NCBI GenBank assembly: GCA_006176705.1
Contig: QRFJ01001027.1
Location: forward strand, 399,976 to 463,975
Direction: 5' to 3'
Length of the DNA: 64,000 bases
From: Cocos nucifera
Taxonomy: Eukaryota; Streptophyta; Magnoliopsida; Arecales; Arecaceae
The position numbers and the translations under genes are program-made. This document shows, piece after piece, positions 9,783-20,233 of the stretch. The notes under the pieces are model-generated. The model had not been told where the DNA came from. It did no database searches and was given only the letters and a program-made list of their open reading frames with translations. How positions within the stretch are numbered: the stretch's first letter is position 1; each line of letters opens with the position of its first letter.

Positions 9783-12074
9783 TGTTAGATATGTGTGCCC
9801 TAGAAGTCAGATTGGCTGACACTTATAATACACTTCTAAGGGCAAAATTATAATTTTAACTATAAATAATCAAATATATTATTTTCTATCATAGTGTGTA
9901 TTTCAAAGTGTCTGTGATACATCCCTTGAGTTAATGGTAATGATAGTTCATATTTTCAAGACTTGAAAATTTAAGACATGAATTTTCATTATTAACTCAT
10001 AAAATGCTCCCGACCATAGGATCATCATGAGGATGGTGATTGATCCGAAGGTTGGTGTACGATCGCTTCTTTTAGATAGATGAGTCTTGAGTCTATGGTG
10101 TAGAGACACCGAAGTGAGAGTAAAGATACTCGTTAGAGAACGAGGGCATTGAGCGTGACTACCTCAAACAGTCATGAGGAAGTCTACCTTCTCATCGATA
10201 ACTGGCTCGAAGTTGCAGTGGTGTGTTTGGTTCTTGACCTGAGGTGCATCGACAAGTTCACCTTGAGGGTGTTATAGTTTGACTACACCATAACTCGGTC
10301 TTCTAGCCATTCAGAATCCTGAGGTATATGTTGGCTATAGCATGTTCATTGTAGGAATTGGATTGCACCAATAAGGGATCTATCTACCTCAGTAGATGAG
10401 GAGTAGCCCTATGATGATCATGAGAATCAAGTCCATAAGCCCATGGCCATGGCAGAGTGAAATAATAGAAAGAGTTTCTATTTAGGATTTTCACATTGGA
10501 CTTGAATTGAATTATTAATTACATCATATGACGGATATTAGGGTTTTGATGAGAGTTCACCTTAACCCTAATCTGATCGGGGCTCAAGATAGAAGGAACT
10601 TAATCACACAAGTAGCTTACACCAAGAGGTTTGCTTTCAGTTCTGATGGGTTGCCACCATATACTGCTAGGTGTCACTAGTGGATTTTGGGAAGCAATTA
10701 GAATGATTTAGATGATCGATCATTCTAGTTGTTCTAAATCAGAAGAGTTCTGATCCATCGGAAGATATTTCAATGATGTCGATGATAGAGATCGTGACAT
10801 ATCCTATTACCATATGAAATTGAACTTAACTGAGTCACACAAACAAGAATTTGGATCTGGATATCATCAATTAGATTAACCTAGTTCAATTGATTTGAAT
10901 AAGATTTAATTAGTTTTAAGAAAATCATGCTAGCACATGATTGAGCCTAATGTTCTCCTTTAATAATCATTAAAGCTTGTCTCGATTGAGCCAAATATAT
11001 TTGCGCTCACTTAGGAATCTTTACTTGGTCTGACTGGAGCCTGTCCAGGTCAAAAAGGGTTTTCTTAATTTATGTGATAAATTTGAGGCAACACCTATCT
11101 TTTTTTGTCACAAGCTAAATCTTATTTTTGGACATTGGTCAAACGTCGACCCTAGACACTTAGACATCTGCCCATGTATCATGCACCTATAGGAGAGAAC
11201 CTGGGGACTTGTCCCCCTACTAAAAAGCAGACAAGCAAGGGGCGCATGCCTAGGGAGGCAATGTGCCCCATGAGGATAGAAGATGGAGTCCTATACAGAT
11301 GGGACACTAGTTGCTTTAGGGAATCAAACTAGGTGGCGCCAAGAAGACTTGTTTGACCCAATCTTGGCGCCAGAGTTTTGAGGGACTCTAATTTGATTGG
11401 ATCAGATGATGTTATCCCACCAATTAGATTTAGATCTGATTGCACAAAGGACCGTGATTGGACAGGATGATGTGGCACTGCATGGTGCAGTAGGGTCTAT
11501 ATAAACCCTGTCTGCACCTAGAATTCAAGGATTCTGCCTTTAGCCCATGCCACATAGCCCCTCTCCCTCCTTCTCCATGCCATCCTTTGGTCCTCTCTCT
11601 CCTCTCTATGCCCAATGGACTTTGGGCATGAAGAAGGTGCAATCTAAGCAAGTGAAAGAGGTCAGGAAAGGAAGAAGGCAACACTGCTGCAAGAGACAAT
11701 GGTTGTTTTCTTCAAAAGCCATTTTGAAGACCTTCAAGATTAGATCCAGATCTAATTTTTGGAAGATTGATTGAAAAGAAGAATATCTTTAGATCCTGTC
11801 CGAGTGGATACTGGTAGAGGCCAGGCACTTGCGTGGCTACATCCAGAACCTCAAGCAAGCATCAGGATCATCACAAGGTAATTGGATTACCCAAAATAAT
11901 GATATAATTAAATTAGATTTAATTTTAATTTTTATTTTTATTATCAGATCAATAAGATTAGATTTGAGGAGTCTCAGATTTGATTAGGATCTTAGAAATT
12001 TTTTTTTTGAAATATCCCTTCTGATCCAATCGGATCTGAACGAACCTGATCTGAAAAATAGGTTTTTTCCTTCA
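9783..12074 (+). repeat. 3' LTR of A
   Basis: 2292 bp from TGTTAGATATG to CCTTCA, collinear with 1756-3957. TATA box at 11497-11505. Open frames at 11430-11699 and 11547-11774 fall within it and are not genes. Confidence 0.92.
11497..11505 (+). promoter_or_regulatory. LTR TATA box of A (3' copy)
   Basis: CTATATAAA, identical to the copy at 3389-3397, at the same LTR position. Confidence 0.65.
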
Positions 12075-12079
12075 ACCCC
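12075..12079. repeat. Right TSD of element A (ACCCC)
   Basis: Matches 1751-1755. Confidence 0.85.
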
Positions 12080-12417
12080 AACATGATGCACCTTTTCTCG
12101 AGGAGTATCGAAGGATTTATTCAATACTTGAATCATTTCCTTTGGCTCAGCATCTTAAATCTTACAACTGAGCTCCTTGTCTATTGCTGCCCGCATAATG
12201 CAATGCATCCTGATATGATCATTGAGCCACTTCTGGTAAGTATCTCAGATCGCATCACAAGCATTCGCAGCAGGCTCCTCAAGTGTTGGATCGTAAGTAC
12301 ATATAGGATCCACTCATTCTCCAGAACAATTCTTAATTTTTGATACTAATTATTCAAATTAAGTCCTATAAGCTTGTAACTATCCAACAGTGAATGAAGT
12401 GACAAAATACTAGCCAT
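12080..12417 (-). pseudogene. gag: gag of C, N-terminal part (broken, internally deleted)
   Basis: From the ATG at 12417 the minus strand reads a start related to B (L-L-D-S-Y-K-L-I-G-L-N), an in-frame stop where B has Trp, then Y-Q-K-L-R-I-V-L-E-N-E-W-I-L-Y-V-L and, after frame changes, V-L-N-K-S-F-D-T-P. In B about 95 further residues of UBN2 domain follow; here the sequence goes directly to M-H-H-V-G-V, which corresponds to the P-H-V-G-M segment near the gag C-terminus, so the middle of gag was deleted. A then inserted right at this point. Confidence 0.75.
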
Positions 12418-14176
12418 TCTATTTAACTGAAAAGAAAACAAAAGATCTTATTAGTACATGAATTATTTAATCTTAAAGATTTGGACTTTATTTTAAAGGT
12501 CCTTTCACTATTTTCTATGAATTGATAGCCTCTACCTCCAATTCAAGAAATTACACTAACTGCTTGGTAGGTACTAGAATTCATATAGATTACAAATGGG
12601 CCCAAGAAAGCTCTGGTCAACCCATGTGCATCTACAAGTAGGTTCTCAACCAATTATTTCTCCAAACAATTACTAGGATTCAATTTTGCCCCAGGGATCC
12701 TCTTCAATAGGCGTAAGGCACCTTCATTGATCGCCTCCAACTAGTAACATGACTGAGTTCGATGCATCAAACCAATGATGACTAGGCCTGAGAAAAGCTC
12801 TGGCCAACCTGATCATCATTCAGAGAGTGCAACCTAATCATCATATGATGAATAGTAATTCCAATATCTAGATGAACACCAGGTACAAGGCACCTTCAAT
12901 GTTTACTTAGATAATTGGATCCATTACCATCCGCCTTAATGGGAGGCTATGACTCGGTTATCTCCATAACTTTATCATTTTTAAGGATCTAATAATTTAG
13001 AGAATTTAGATTACATGTGATTTAAGGATAGAGAAGATATGGACCAAATTAGTCCCATGACTTCGACAAGTCAAATCCTCCCATTGACTTCTCTAAGTCA
13101 TTGATAAGGACTAGGATCAATTTTGATCCAAGGGCACTTATATCAGTCTTACTGATCAAAATCAATCATACTGATTTACCTAATTGACATGTATCGGCTT
13201 GAATCATCAAGTGATCTAATCAAAACCTAATCCATCATATTGGCCAGGTAAGTAAGATCATTGATGTGCTATTAAATCATCATAGATTGAATCTATGCAA
13301 GTAGCTCACAATTAAAAATTACTGATCTAGACTGTCAGACATACCTTAGACACTAACTAATTAATTGGTTTCAATTTAATCCACCTAGCAATCTAGGCTT
13401 GACCACTGAGCCAAAATCATCAAGTCCATTTGGTTCTTATTAAATACATGGACTTGACCAACTACAACTATTGTAATTTGATCTAGAGTGTCCTTGATCT
13501 AATCTAAATCAATATTTGATTAGATTTGATCAATTACTCTAGTTAAATCCATTCTTTAATTCTAACCTTAGGTCTAACCCAATTAACAGACCTGATTAAT
13601 GCTAACCCATTAACCCACGTGTTATGCAATTGTCTTAAGATCTTTAATTCATAATTCTAGATCCTAATGAACAATCCTCAATTCTTAATTAAGTATAAGA
13701 CTGATGGGTTGGGATTTGGTATTAGAAATAATTTCAAAATTTTGTAAAATATTTTCACATTCTCATATATACAAATTTTTTTATTTACTAAATGGGCCGA
13801 CTCATTTTTTAAATGAGTCGGCTCATTTCATAAACAGCAACCAATTGCATGTTATAAACAGAAAATAATGTACAAGATAGAAATTAAACCATGAATCCAT
13901 TTTAGATCTAATCTAAACATATTCATGATTAATTTTTAGATTGAAATAATTTTAAAAAATTTCTTTTATTTTTTATTTTCATATGATATAATCATTGCGA
14001 CACCCCTACCACCATAGGAGAACCCCATCGAATGGAAGGAGAGGGCCATAAAATCCTATTTTTCTACTATGACTGGATAGCCATGGCAACCAACCCAATC
14101 CAACTACTTGCTACTCAGACTAAAAACAAATAATATATGTTAGAAATCAGATTCTAATTAACATATATATCATATC
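12418..14176 (-). other. Leader of element C
   Basis: About 1.76 kb between gag start and PBS with no credible gene. It shares blocks with the leaders of B and H, for example around 12540-12620 and 13240-13260. It contains a perfect hairpin at 13796-13822 and the CCATTCGATGGGG-type motif (complement) at 14021-14046. Confidence 0.7.
13796..13822. other. Perfect 12-bp inverted repeat in C leader
   Basis: GCCGACTCATTT (13796-13807), a 3-base TTT loop, then its exact reverse complement AAATGAGTCGGC (13811-13822). It would form a strong RNA hairpin in the leader transcript. The arms carry the GAGTCGGC motif that recurs in other elements of the window. Confidence 0.85.
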
Positions 14177-14190
14177 ATATGACCTAGGCT
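14177..14190 (-). promoter_or_regulatory. tRNA primer binding site of C (decayed)
   Basis: GGCTCTAATACCAC on the plus strand is the complement of the initiator-Met PBS with two changes (GGCTCTGATACCAA expected). It lies directly inside the LTR start TAAAGG at 14191 (family TGAAGG). Confidence 0.82.
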
Positions 14191-15791
14191 CTAATACCAC
14201 TAAAGGAAACTAGCAGGAGTTTCTAGCATGTATTTCCAAACTATTTTTGAAAAATGACAGCAAAAGATATAAGATTAATCTAATTAATCTACATATATAT
14301 ATATGATCTAATCATATGACTCCTTACACTAGGATCATGATATGATATATATACATAACAAAATCTGAAATTAGAGAATAGTAAATCTAATTTACTATTC
14401 TACTTGTGTTCAGAACATGAAACTTGAGTGTGAGTTGATGATCTCTACAACTAAAAACCTCCAACTGGGGCTCTTCACGATGCAATGTAGCTGCATAGAG
14501 TGTTCGGATTCTATGGATCATCTATACAAAACTCTAGGTCTTGATCTGCTGCTCTAGAGTGCTAGCTCCTTGTTCGAACCTTCGACAACCGATCTTGATC
14601 GAACTCCTTCTGATCATCGGGATGCTCTAGGAGACCAAAAGACATACTAGGAAGGATAACAATGAGGTGTGAAAAGTTTCATGGAGTGGTGACACTCACA
14701 ACTCTCGATCTTACTTTCCAAACCCTAAATAAAAATCCTAGGACATCCTGCACCTTGAAACCCTAGAGACCCGACTCTCTGGATTTTTCTGACACTTAGA
14801 TCTCATGCCCAGAAGTTCCTCATGCCCTTCTCTGATTTTTCTTGTGAAACCACTTTCACAAAATATATCACACACCCCACTTAGATCTTATCTGAGATAA
14901 GAAAGTAGAAGACAAGAAGGGAAAGGACTCTCGGAAGACTCTCACGCCCAGAAGACTCCACACACCCCGTCTCTAGTAGTTTTTTCATGAAAATCTTTTT
15001 CACTGGCAAAAGGACTCTCTCATGCACACGCCCACTCAGAAATCAGATCTTAAATGGATGATAAAAGGGTGGGGAGGCACGTGTGAAGAGATAAATATAA
15101 GGCTGGATTAGTTCCAACCTCCAACCACCTATCTTGAATTCAAAATTCAAGATAGATATATCAACCTTATCCAACACTCGGATTAGGTCAAGGGGAGAGA
15201 ATATGGGGTGCCAATATTCATCTAGGCATGGGAAAAAATGCACGAGAGATCTGAAATTCATGGAAGAAGTGCGATGGTCAAAGAGTCAAGGCGCAAGGGA
15301 TAAGGTCCATCTAATTGGACTCTCTAGTTTATCCAATTAGGTCTCCATCCAAATAAATTTGGCTTAACCTAATTAAATTAGAATAAACTCAATAAAATTA
15401 GGCTTAAACCATCTTAATTAAATCCTAATCAAATTAGAAATTAATTGAGCTCAAGCCCTGATCAAATCAAGGATCAATCTTCCTTTGTGATTAGGTCATC
15501 TCATAACCTAATTGGGTCAAATCCAATTGAATCCAATTCAATTAGATTTAACCCAGAACTCATCACTCAATCAAATTGAGTTAATTAGCAATCAAATTGC
15601 TAATTAATCCTTCCATAAATATAGAGTCTCAATCCAGAGGATCTTTGAATAATAGAGTCCCATCCTAATGGAACTCTTGATCAAAAAGTTCCAAACCAGT
15701 GGGACTCTTGATCCTAGAGTCCCAGTTCAGTTGAACTCACGATCACAAAGTTCTAGACCAGTGGGACTCTTGATCATAGTGTTATGTGTTA
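14191..15791 (-). repeat. 5' LTR of C, inner segment
   Basis: Begins TAAAGGAAAC after the PBS and runs to the insertion of D. It continues at 19197-20233; without D the LTR is about 2.64 kb. The later half resembles the LTRs of B, E and H. Minisatellite units fill 15621-15779. Confidence 0.8.
15621..15779. repeat. 31-bp minisatellite in the LTR of C (continues 19197-19290)
   Basis: Five imperfect ~31-bp units of the type TAGAGTCCCAGTCCAGTGGG plus ACTCTTGATCA, for example units starting near 15621, 15652, 15684, 15715 and 15746. After the D insertion the array goes on with three to four more units at 19197-19290. The matching part of the H LTR (about 44660-44730) has no array, so it expanded in the lineage of C. 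Confidence 0.85.
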
Positions 15792-16707
15792 TGTTGGTGC
15801 AACATCTAGTTTTGATACCAAGTGTTGGTGCCTATGACTGCTCGGAATCAGAGTCATAGATCCGATCTCTTGCACGAACCTAGGTGTTAATATAGAATTA
15901 CAAAGAAGAGCAAAGATAGATGGCACTTAGGGCTTGGCATTGGAACCAGATAGAAAAGAGAGAAGAGAGTTAGGAAGAAAACTTGTATATTGATTTCACT
16001 CTTTGTGAAACTTACAAAACCTAGGTTTATATACCCTAGGATTTTTGCTACACCACATAAATCCTAATAAATCCAAACTCCAATTGAAAAACTCTCCTAG
16101 GCTAACCATGTACATGAAAGCACTCACCAAGCTCATGTACACCCATGTCTCATATGCTCTCATCCCCTAAATCTAAACCTGATCTATACATATGTTAGCC
16201 CCCTTAAGACCTTATCGGATTAGGTCTTAAGACCCCTAAAATAAAATCTTATTCTAGACCAAATAGAAAACTCCTTATGTTCTATACGTCACCGTCGAGC
16301 CGGCTCTCTTAGAAGCCGAGCTGGCTCATCTGCATCTCATCCGAACTCTATCTTCTATCTACCTAAGATAGTCAGCTCGGTTGTACCCTGAGCCAGCTCG
16401 GCCTCAGCCCGAGCCAGCTCGACTGCATGTCCAAGCCAGCCCGCCGATGTGTCAACCTCTTATCTTTGCTGATTCTTCTCCTGGTTTTGGTCCTTTGCTC
16501 TACCTTATGTTCCAGATTTTTGGAGCACCTACCAAGCTCCCTCAAGGTCTTCACACTTGACCCTCGAGCCCGTACAGGGCTACACACTGCCATCACCTAG
16601 GACAACCATCCAAGCCCTAGGACTCACACCCATCCTAGTCTTTCGAAGCGAACATCCTGACTCCTCTTATGGCATTCCAAGGCTCGAGAGCACCACACCA
16701 ATCCTCA
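15792..16707 (-). repeat. 3' LTR of D
   Basis: 916 bp, TGTTGGTGCAAC ... CCAATCCTCA in plus orientation, paired with 18321-19196. Near 16022-16033 the complement reads GTATATAAAC, a TATA candidate for the minus strand. It carries a GAGCCGGCTC-rich block at 16292-16445 and a PBS-like stretch (complement TTGGTATCA) near 15813-15823. Confidence 0.85.
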
Positions 16708-16722
16708 TTATCTCCATCTTGG
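16708..16722 (-). promoter_or_regulatory. Polypurine tract of D
   Basis: On the minus strand AAGATGGAGATAA stands directly before the LTR start TGAGGATTGG. J has the same kind of tract (AGATGGAGAA) in the corresponding place, supporting a Tork relationship. Confidence 0.75.
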
Positions 16723-17430
16723 TGTGCCCAAGCCTTGTTACATCTGCAATGTTCTAGCACAATCTCGTTATCGTTGCACGCCCTGATAGGTACTTGTGCA
16801 TACCTTGCCACCGCTATCTCTCTTCAGCTGTCGAGCTCCTTTTGAGGCCTTTGGGATGACTGCCTCCACTACTGAAGATCTTGACTTGCACCTATGCACC
16901 ATCCTTGGAGTTGTAGAGATCCTTCTGTTTGACAACCGCATCATTTGTCTTGGACTTTCATGAAGAATCTGCAGTAATCCAGCACTCACTGCATACCCTG
17001 ACATAATTTTCTCAGAACTATGCCTGTCCCTCCACACATGCTGCTCCATCTAGAATGTGCATCTCTGACGTTGGTGCTGGAATATTGGTCCTCCTACACT
17101 CCTCTGCTCTAGACTCATGTCAAAACTTTCTCCACTTGTGAAGCCACCTCTACCCGGTGTTCCATCTAAAATCAAAGTCCTCCTAATGCCATAGAAGCTA
17201 ACTCTATAACCATGTCCCTCGAGGCTAACCACCCAACGCTGCACTACTGAGCCTGCCACTGCACCTCGAACATAGTTGCTGCTCCTTCGGATCCTTCGCA
17301 CTCCATGGATCCCTTTGAAATTATCTTGGATACACTGCACCCTACAGGCTCCTATGAAACCACCAAGAGCTCATTCGACTCTTCACTTTTAGCGACTGAA
17401 ATGATGGAATCAGACTTTTCTCATTCCTTA
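16723..17430 (-). other. Internal spacer of D, unrecognised
   Basis: About 700 bp between gag and the polypurine tract. Minus-strand open stretches at 17340-17050 and 17049-16768 (96 and 93 codons) are only loosely delimited and show no protease, integrase, RT or RNase H motif I recognise. They may be remains of coding sequence or neutral filler; I assign no function. Confidence 0.5.
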
Positions 17431-18139
17431 CACTTCCTCCAAAGCAGACATTCTTGCCTAAGGTGCCCTGCTTCACCGCACTTGATGCACTTCTTGGACC
17501 CCTTACTACCCTTTTGCTGACCCTTCTTCTTCCCTTGCCTGGGCCTCTCTGAAAACATGAGACCCTTATGGAAGACCTCCCTCTTTGTCATTCATTTCCG
17601 CTGCTCATTGGACCTTAGCATTGATACGATCTCCTCATACACCAGTGTCTCCTTAATGTAGTTATCAATGGATCAAAGCTCTCGGATAGTGAACATAGTA
17701 GCAATAAACTCTTGTCCTCCTCTTCAAACTCCACCTCAATGTTGAGCTAGTCCATGGTCATTCGATCGAAATACTGAATATGTCCCGCAACATCCTCATC
17801 CTCCTACATCCGAAGGCTATACAGTTGCTTCTTCAGCACCAACTTATTGCACATGTTCTTCCCAATATACAACTGATGTAACCTCGACCATAAATCTTTG
17901 GGTGTCTTTTCCTTCAATATGCCATACAGTACCTCATTTGCCAGACAAGCTTTAATCATGACACATGTCCTTTTCTTCAAGGACTTCCACTCCTTATCTA
18001 TCATCTCCTCTGACCTATCCTCTAAGTCTAAATCTAGCCTCATCTGAATTAGCAGATTCTTCATCCTAACCTTTCACATCATGAAACTTTTCTTTTCATC
18101 AAACTTCTCAAATCATACCTTCAACCTGTTATTCTCCAT
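17431..18139 (-). pseudogene. gag: gag of D, Tork-type, with intact zinc knuckle (few breaks)
   Basis: Starts at the ATG at 18139 (M-E-N-N-R-L-K-V), contains F-E-K-F-D-E-K-K and, in the open stretch 18064-17804, M-K-N-L-L-I-Q-M, K-A-C-L-A-N-E-V-L-Y, L-W-S-R-L-H-Q-L-Y and L-V-L-K-K-Q-L-Y-S-L-R-M, the usual landmarks of the Tork gag (UBN2) domain. Further on are H-I-Q-Y-F-D and L-S-E-S-F-D-P-L-I-T-T-L. A complete CX2CX4HX4C knuckle, C-I-K-C-G-E-A-G-H-L-R-Q-E-C, lies at 17490-17449. At least four stops and some frame changes break it. Gag would have packaged D's own RNA, with enzymes supplied by a full Tork relative. Confidence 0.82.
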
Positions 18140-18305
18140 GATCAAATCGAATCAATAAACAACCAACAGGTAGATCTGAAAATTACTTTAACTAGGGATG
18201 GTGGACAGCAGCCCTTAGATCACTTTCTTTCTCATGAAGCCTGGAGAGAACCTCGCTGCTGATCTCTACCGAAACTTGATCTTCTTCCTCCTTCAAGCTC
18301 AATCG
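18140..18305 (-). other. Short leader of D
   Basis: About 165 bp between PBS and gag, much shorter than the ~1.8-kb leaders of the Angela-like elements here. No gene. Confidence 0.6.
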
Positions 18306-18319
18306 GGCTCTGATACCAA
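18306..18319 (-). promoter_or_regulatory. tRNA primer binding site of D
   Basis: GGCTCTGATACCAA, the perfect complement of the initiator-Met PBS core, one base from the LTR start at 18321. Confidence 0.9.
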
Positions 18320-18320
18320 T

Positions 18321-19196
18321 TGTTAGTGCAACACTTACCTCTGATACCAAGTATTGGTGCCTATGGCAACTCAAACCACAGTCGTAGATCCGATCTCTTG
18401 CGCGAACCTGGATGCTAATCCAAAAATACGAAGAAGAGCAAAGATAGATGGCACCTAAGGCTTGGCCTTGGAACCAGAGAGAAAATAGAGAAGGAAGTTA
18501 GGGAGAGAAGTTGTATATTATTGATTCCACTCTTTATAAAAGTTACAAAAACTTGGTTTATATATCCTAGGATTTTTGTTATACCACATAAATTCTAATA
18601 AACTCAAACTCTAGCTAAAAAACTCTCCTATGCTAACTCAATACATGAAAGCACTCATCGAGCCCATGTACACTCATGTCTTACATGCTCTCATCCCCTG
18701 GATCTAAACCCAATCCATACATGTATTAGCCTCCTTAAGATCTTATCGGACTAGGTCTTAAGATCCTTAGAATAAAATCCTATTCTAGACCAAACAAAAA
18801 ATCCCATATGTTCTGTATGCCACTGTCGAGCCGGCTCTCTCAAAAGCTGAGTTGGCTCGTCTGCATCTCGTCCGAACTCTGTCTTTTATTAACCTGAGAC
18901 AGCCGGCTTAGCTTATCTGAGCCAATCCGTCTGTGTGTCAGCCCCTTACCTTGGCTGATTCTTCTCTTGGCTTTGGTCCTTTGCTTCACCTTGTGTCCTA
19001 GATTTTTGGAGAACCTACCAAGCCCCCTTAAGGTCCTCACACCTAAATCTCGAACTCGTGCAGGGCTACATGCCGTCTTCATCTAGAATAACTTCTATCC
19101 TAGTCCTAAGACTCACACCCATCCTAGTCTCCTAGAGCCAACATCCTGACTCCTCCTATAGCCTTCCAAGGCTTGGGAGCACCACACCAATCCTCA
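18321..19196 (-). repeat. 5' LTR of D
   Basis: 876 bp, TGTTAGTGCAAC ... CCAATCCTCA, collinear with 15792-16707. A second PBS-like piece, CTCTGATACCAA, lies inside it near 18340-18352, about 35 bp from the real PBS. GAGCCGGCTC-rich block at 18826-18935; TATA candidate (complement) near 18556-18568. Confidence 0.87.
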
Positions 19197-20233
19197 CATC
19201 CTAGACTAGTAGGACTCCAAGTCCCATCCAGTAGGACTTGATCATAGAGTCCTAGTCTAGTGGGACTCTTGATCTAGAGTCCCAATCCAATGGCACTCAG
19301 GATCAACCATCAGATCAGGTAGAAACTTCTATTATGTATGACCCCATAGGTTCGAACACTAAGCCGGTAGCATAGGAATAAATTTTCTATACCAATCGAT
19401 GTGTTGTTCTAACAATGATACTCAATATCCAGATAGATCGAATAGTTGCAACACAACATCCATGAACTTGTGCCATATGTTATCATATAATTCATCCCAT
19501 TGATCGTAACGCTCAAGATGACATCGGAGTTTAACTGTCAACTCCTACTTAGTGCATCCAGATTATGTCTCAACCTCATAAATCCATGACTCCTCATAAG
19601 AATTATCCTATTCAAGGTTTTGCTAAATTGAAATACATCAGAGTATTTAGAAAAAATTTGGAGGGATCAATCCCATCTTAACTTACACACCAACTTCATA
19701 AGTACTTGACTGCATGCAAAAACCTTCCGTCACTATATTATAAATGCAAGTAGTTTGATACTAAGTATAGTGAGTTGCTTGCAAGTTATCATGGTGATCT
19801 CAAGTTTTAATGACACTTATATCTATATCCTTCATGAGCAACTCTTGACAGTAGAGAGCTCCATAGTGGGATCATATTTAATGAAATATATCCCTACATT
19901 TTATCTGCATGCCATACCATATCTCCACACACTTTGGTTAAGAGGACAACCAACTTATAGGCATACAATGACGTACACTCAATAAACGTTGTCATCCTAG
20001 GTAACAACATATCATTTGATCACGAACTGGTTCAGGAACTAAATGATAAATCCTTCTTTATTGATTTTAAATAGTCTTTAGGACTTCATCACAAAAGAGT
20101 TCATAAGAAAGATGCATAACAAGTGATGAAAAGCCAAAATAATAATTTCTTCATTAAATAATTCATATACATATTACAATGAGCTCAATCATCTACAACC
20201 TAGATGATTGGCATTGTGATATATTTTCCAACA
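19197..20233 (-). repeat. 5' LTR of C, outer segment
   Basis: Continues 14191-15791 after D: minisatellite units to about 19290, then the family landmarks also present in B, E and H (CCCATAGGTTCGAAC near 19345, a CTAGATGATTGGC stretch near 20200) and the outer end TTCCAACA at 20233. Confidence 0.82.

Larger units (their letters stand above)
1756..12074 (+). mobile_element. Element A: complete but decayed Angela/BARE-like Ty1/copia retrotransposon
   Basis: About 10.3 kb, bounded by TSD ACCCC. Order on the plus strand: 5' LTR, initiator-Met PBS, 1.8-kb leader, gag, zinc knuckle, protease, integrase, RT, RNase H, polypurine tract, 3' LTR. INT before RT is the copia order. By eye about 15 substitutions separate the first ~230 aligned bases of the two LTRs, so this is not a recent insertion. 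Every coding domain carries stops or frameshifts, many of them C-to-T. Element G is a close relative on the other strand. Confidence 0.92.
15792..19196 (-). mobile_element. Element D: non-autonomous gag-only copia element (TR-GAG type)
   Basis: A 3.4-kb minus-strand element with two LTRs (15792-16707 and 18321-19196), initiator-Met PBS at 18306-18319, one gag gene with zinc knuckle, an unrecognised spacer and a polypurine tract at 16708-16722. No RT, RNase H or integrase motif is seen, and the internal region (1.6 kb) is too short for pol. This structure matches terminal-repeat gag (TR-GAG) elements described in plants. It sits within the 31-bp minisatellite of the LTR of C. Flanking 5-mers do not match convincingly (CATAG or TGTTA left, CATCC right). 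Confidence 0.82.
670..20233 (-). mobile_element. Element C: Angela/BARE-like Ty1/copia element, interrupted by A and D, truncated left by L
   Basis: Minus-strand element present in pieces: integrase and protease at 670-1750, gag start and long leader at 12080-14176, PBS at 14177-14190, 5' LTR at 14191-15791 plus 19197-20233. Removing A (with one TSD copy) and D gives one collinear 5' half in the order LTR, PBS, leader, gag, PR, INT. The right end ...TTCCAACA at 20233 abuts LTR sequence of element E, so C sits in the LTR of E; the flanking 5-mer is CTCTT. RT, RNase H and the 3' LTR of C lie left of the window beyond L. The Angela call rests on gag motifs, the ~2.6-kb LTR and the initiator-Met PBS. 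Confidence 0.8.

Noticed and set aside
12083..12343. 86-codon plus-strand open frame
   Set aside because: It is the antisense of the gag of C, which has family motifs on the minus strand.
16292..16445. GC-rich block as a CpG island of a host gene
   Set aside because: It lies inside a paired LTR and recurs in the second LTR of D; no host coding sequence is nearby.
16768..17340. Two minus-strand open frames as protease or envelope-like gene of D
   Set aside because: No active-site or membrane pattern was recognised; they were left as an unassigned spacer.
18306..18352. tRNA-Met-like sequence
   Set aside because: Only the 3'-terminal complement is present, next to an LTR; it is a primer binding site, not a tRNA gene.
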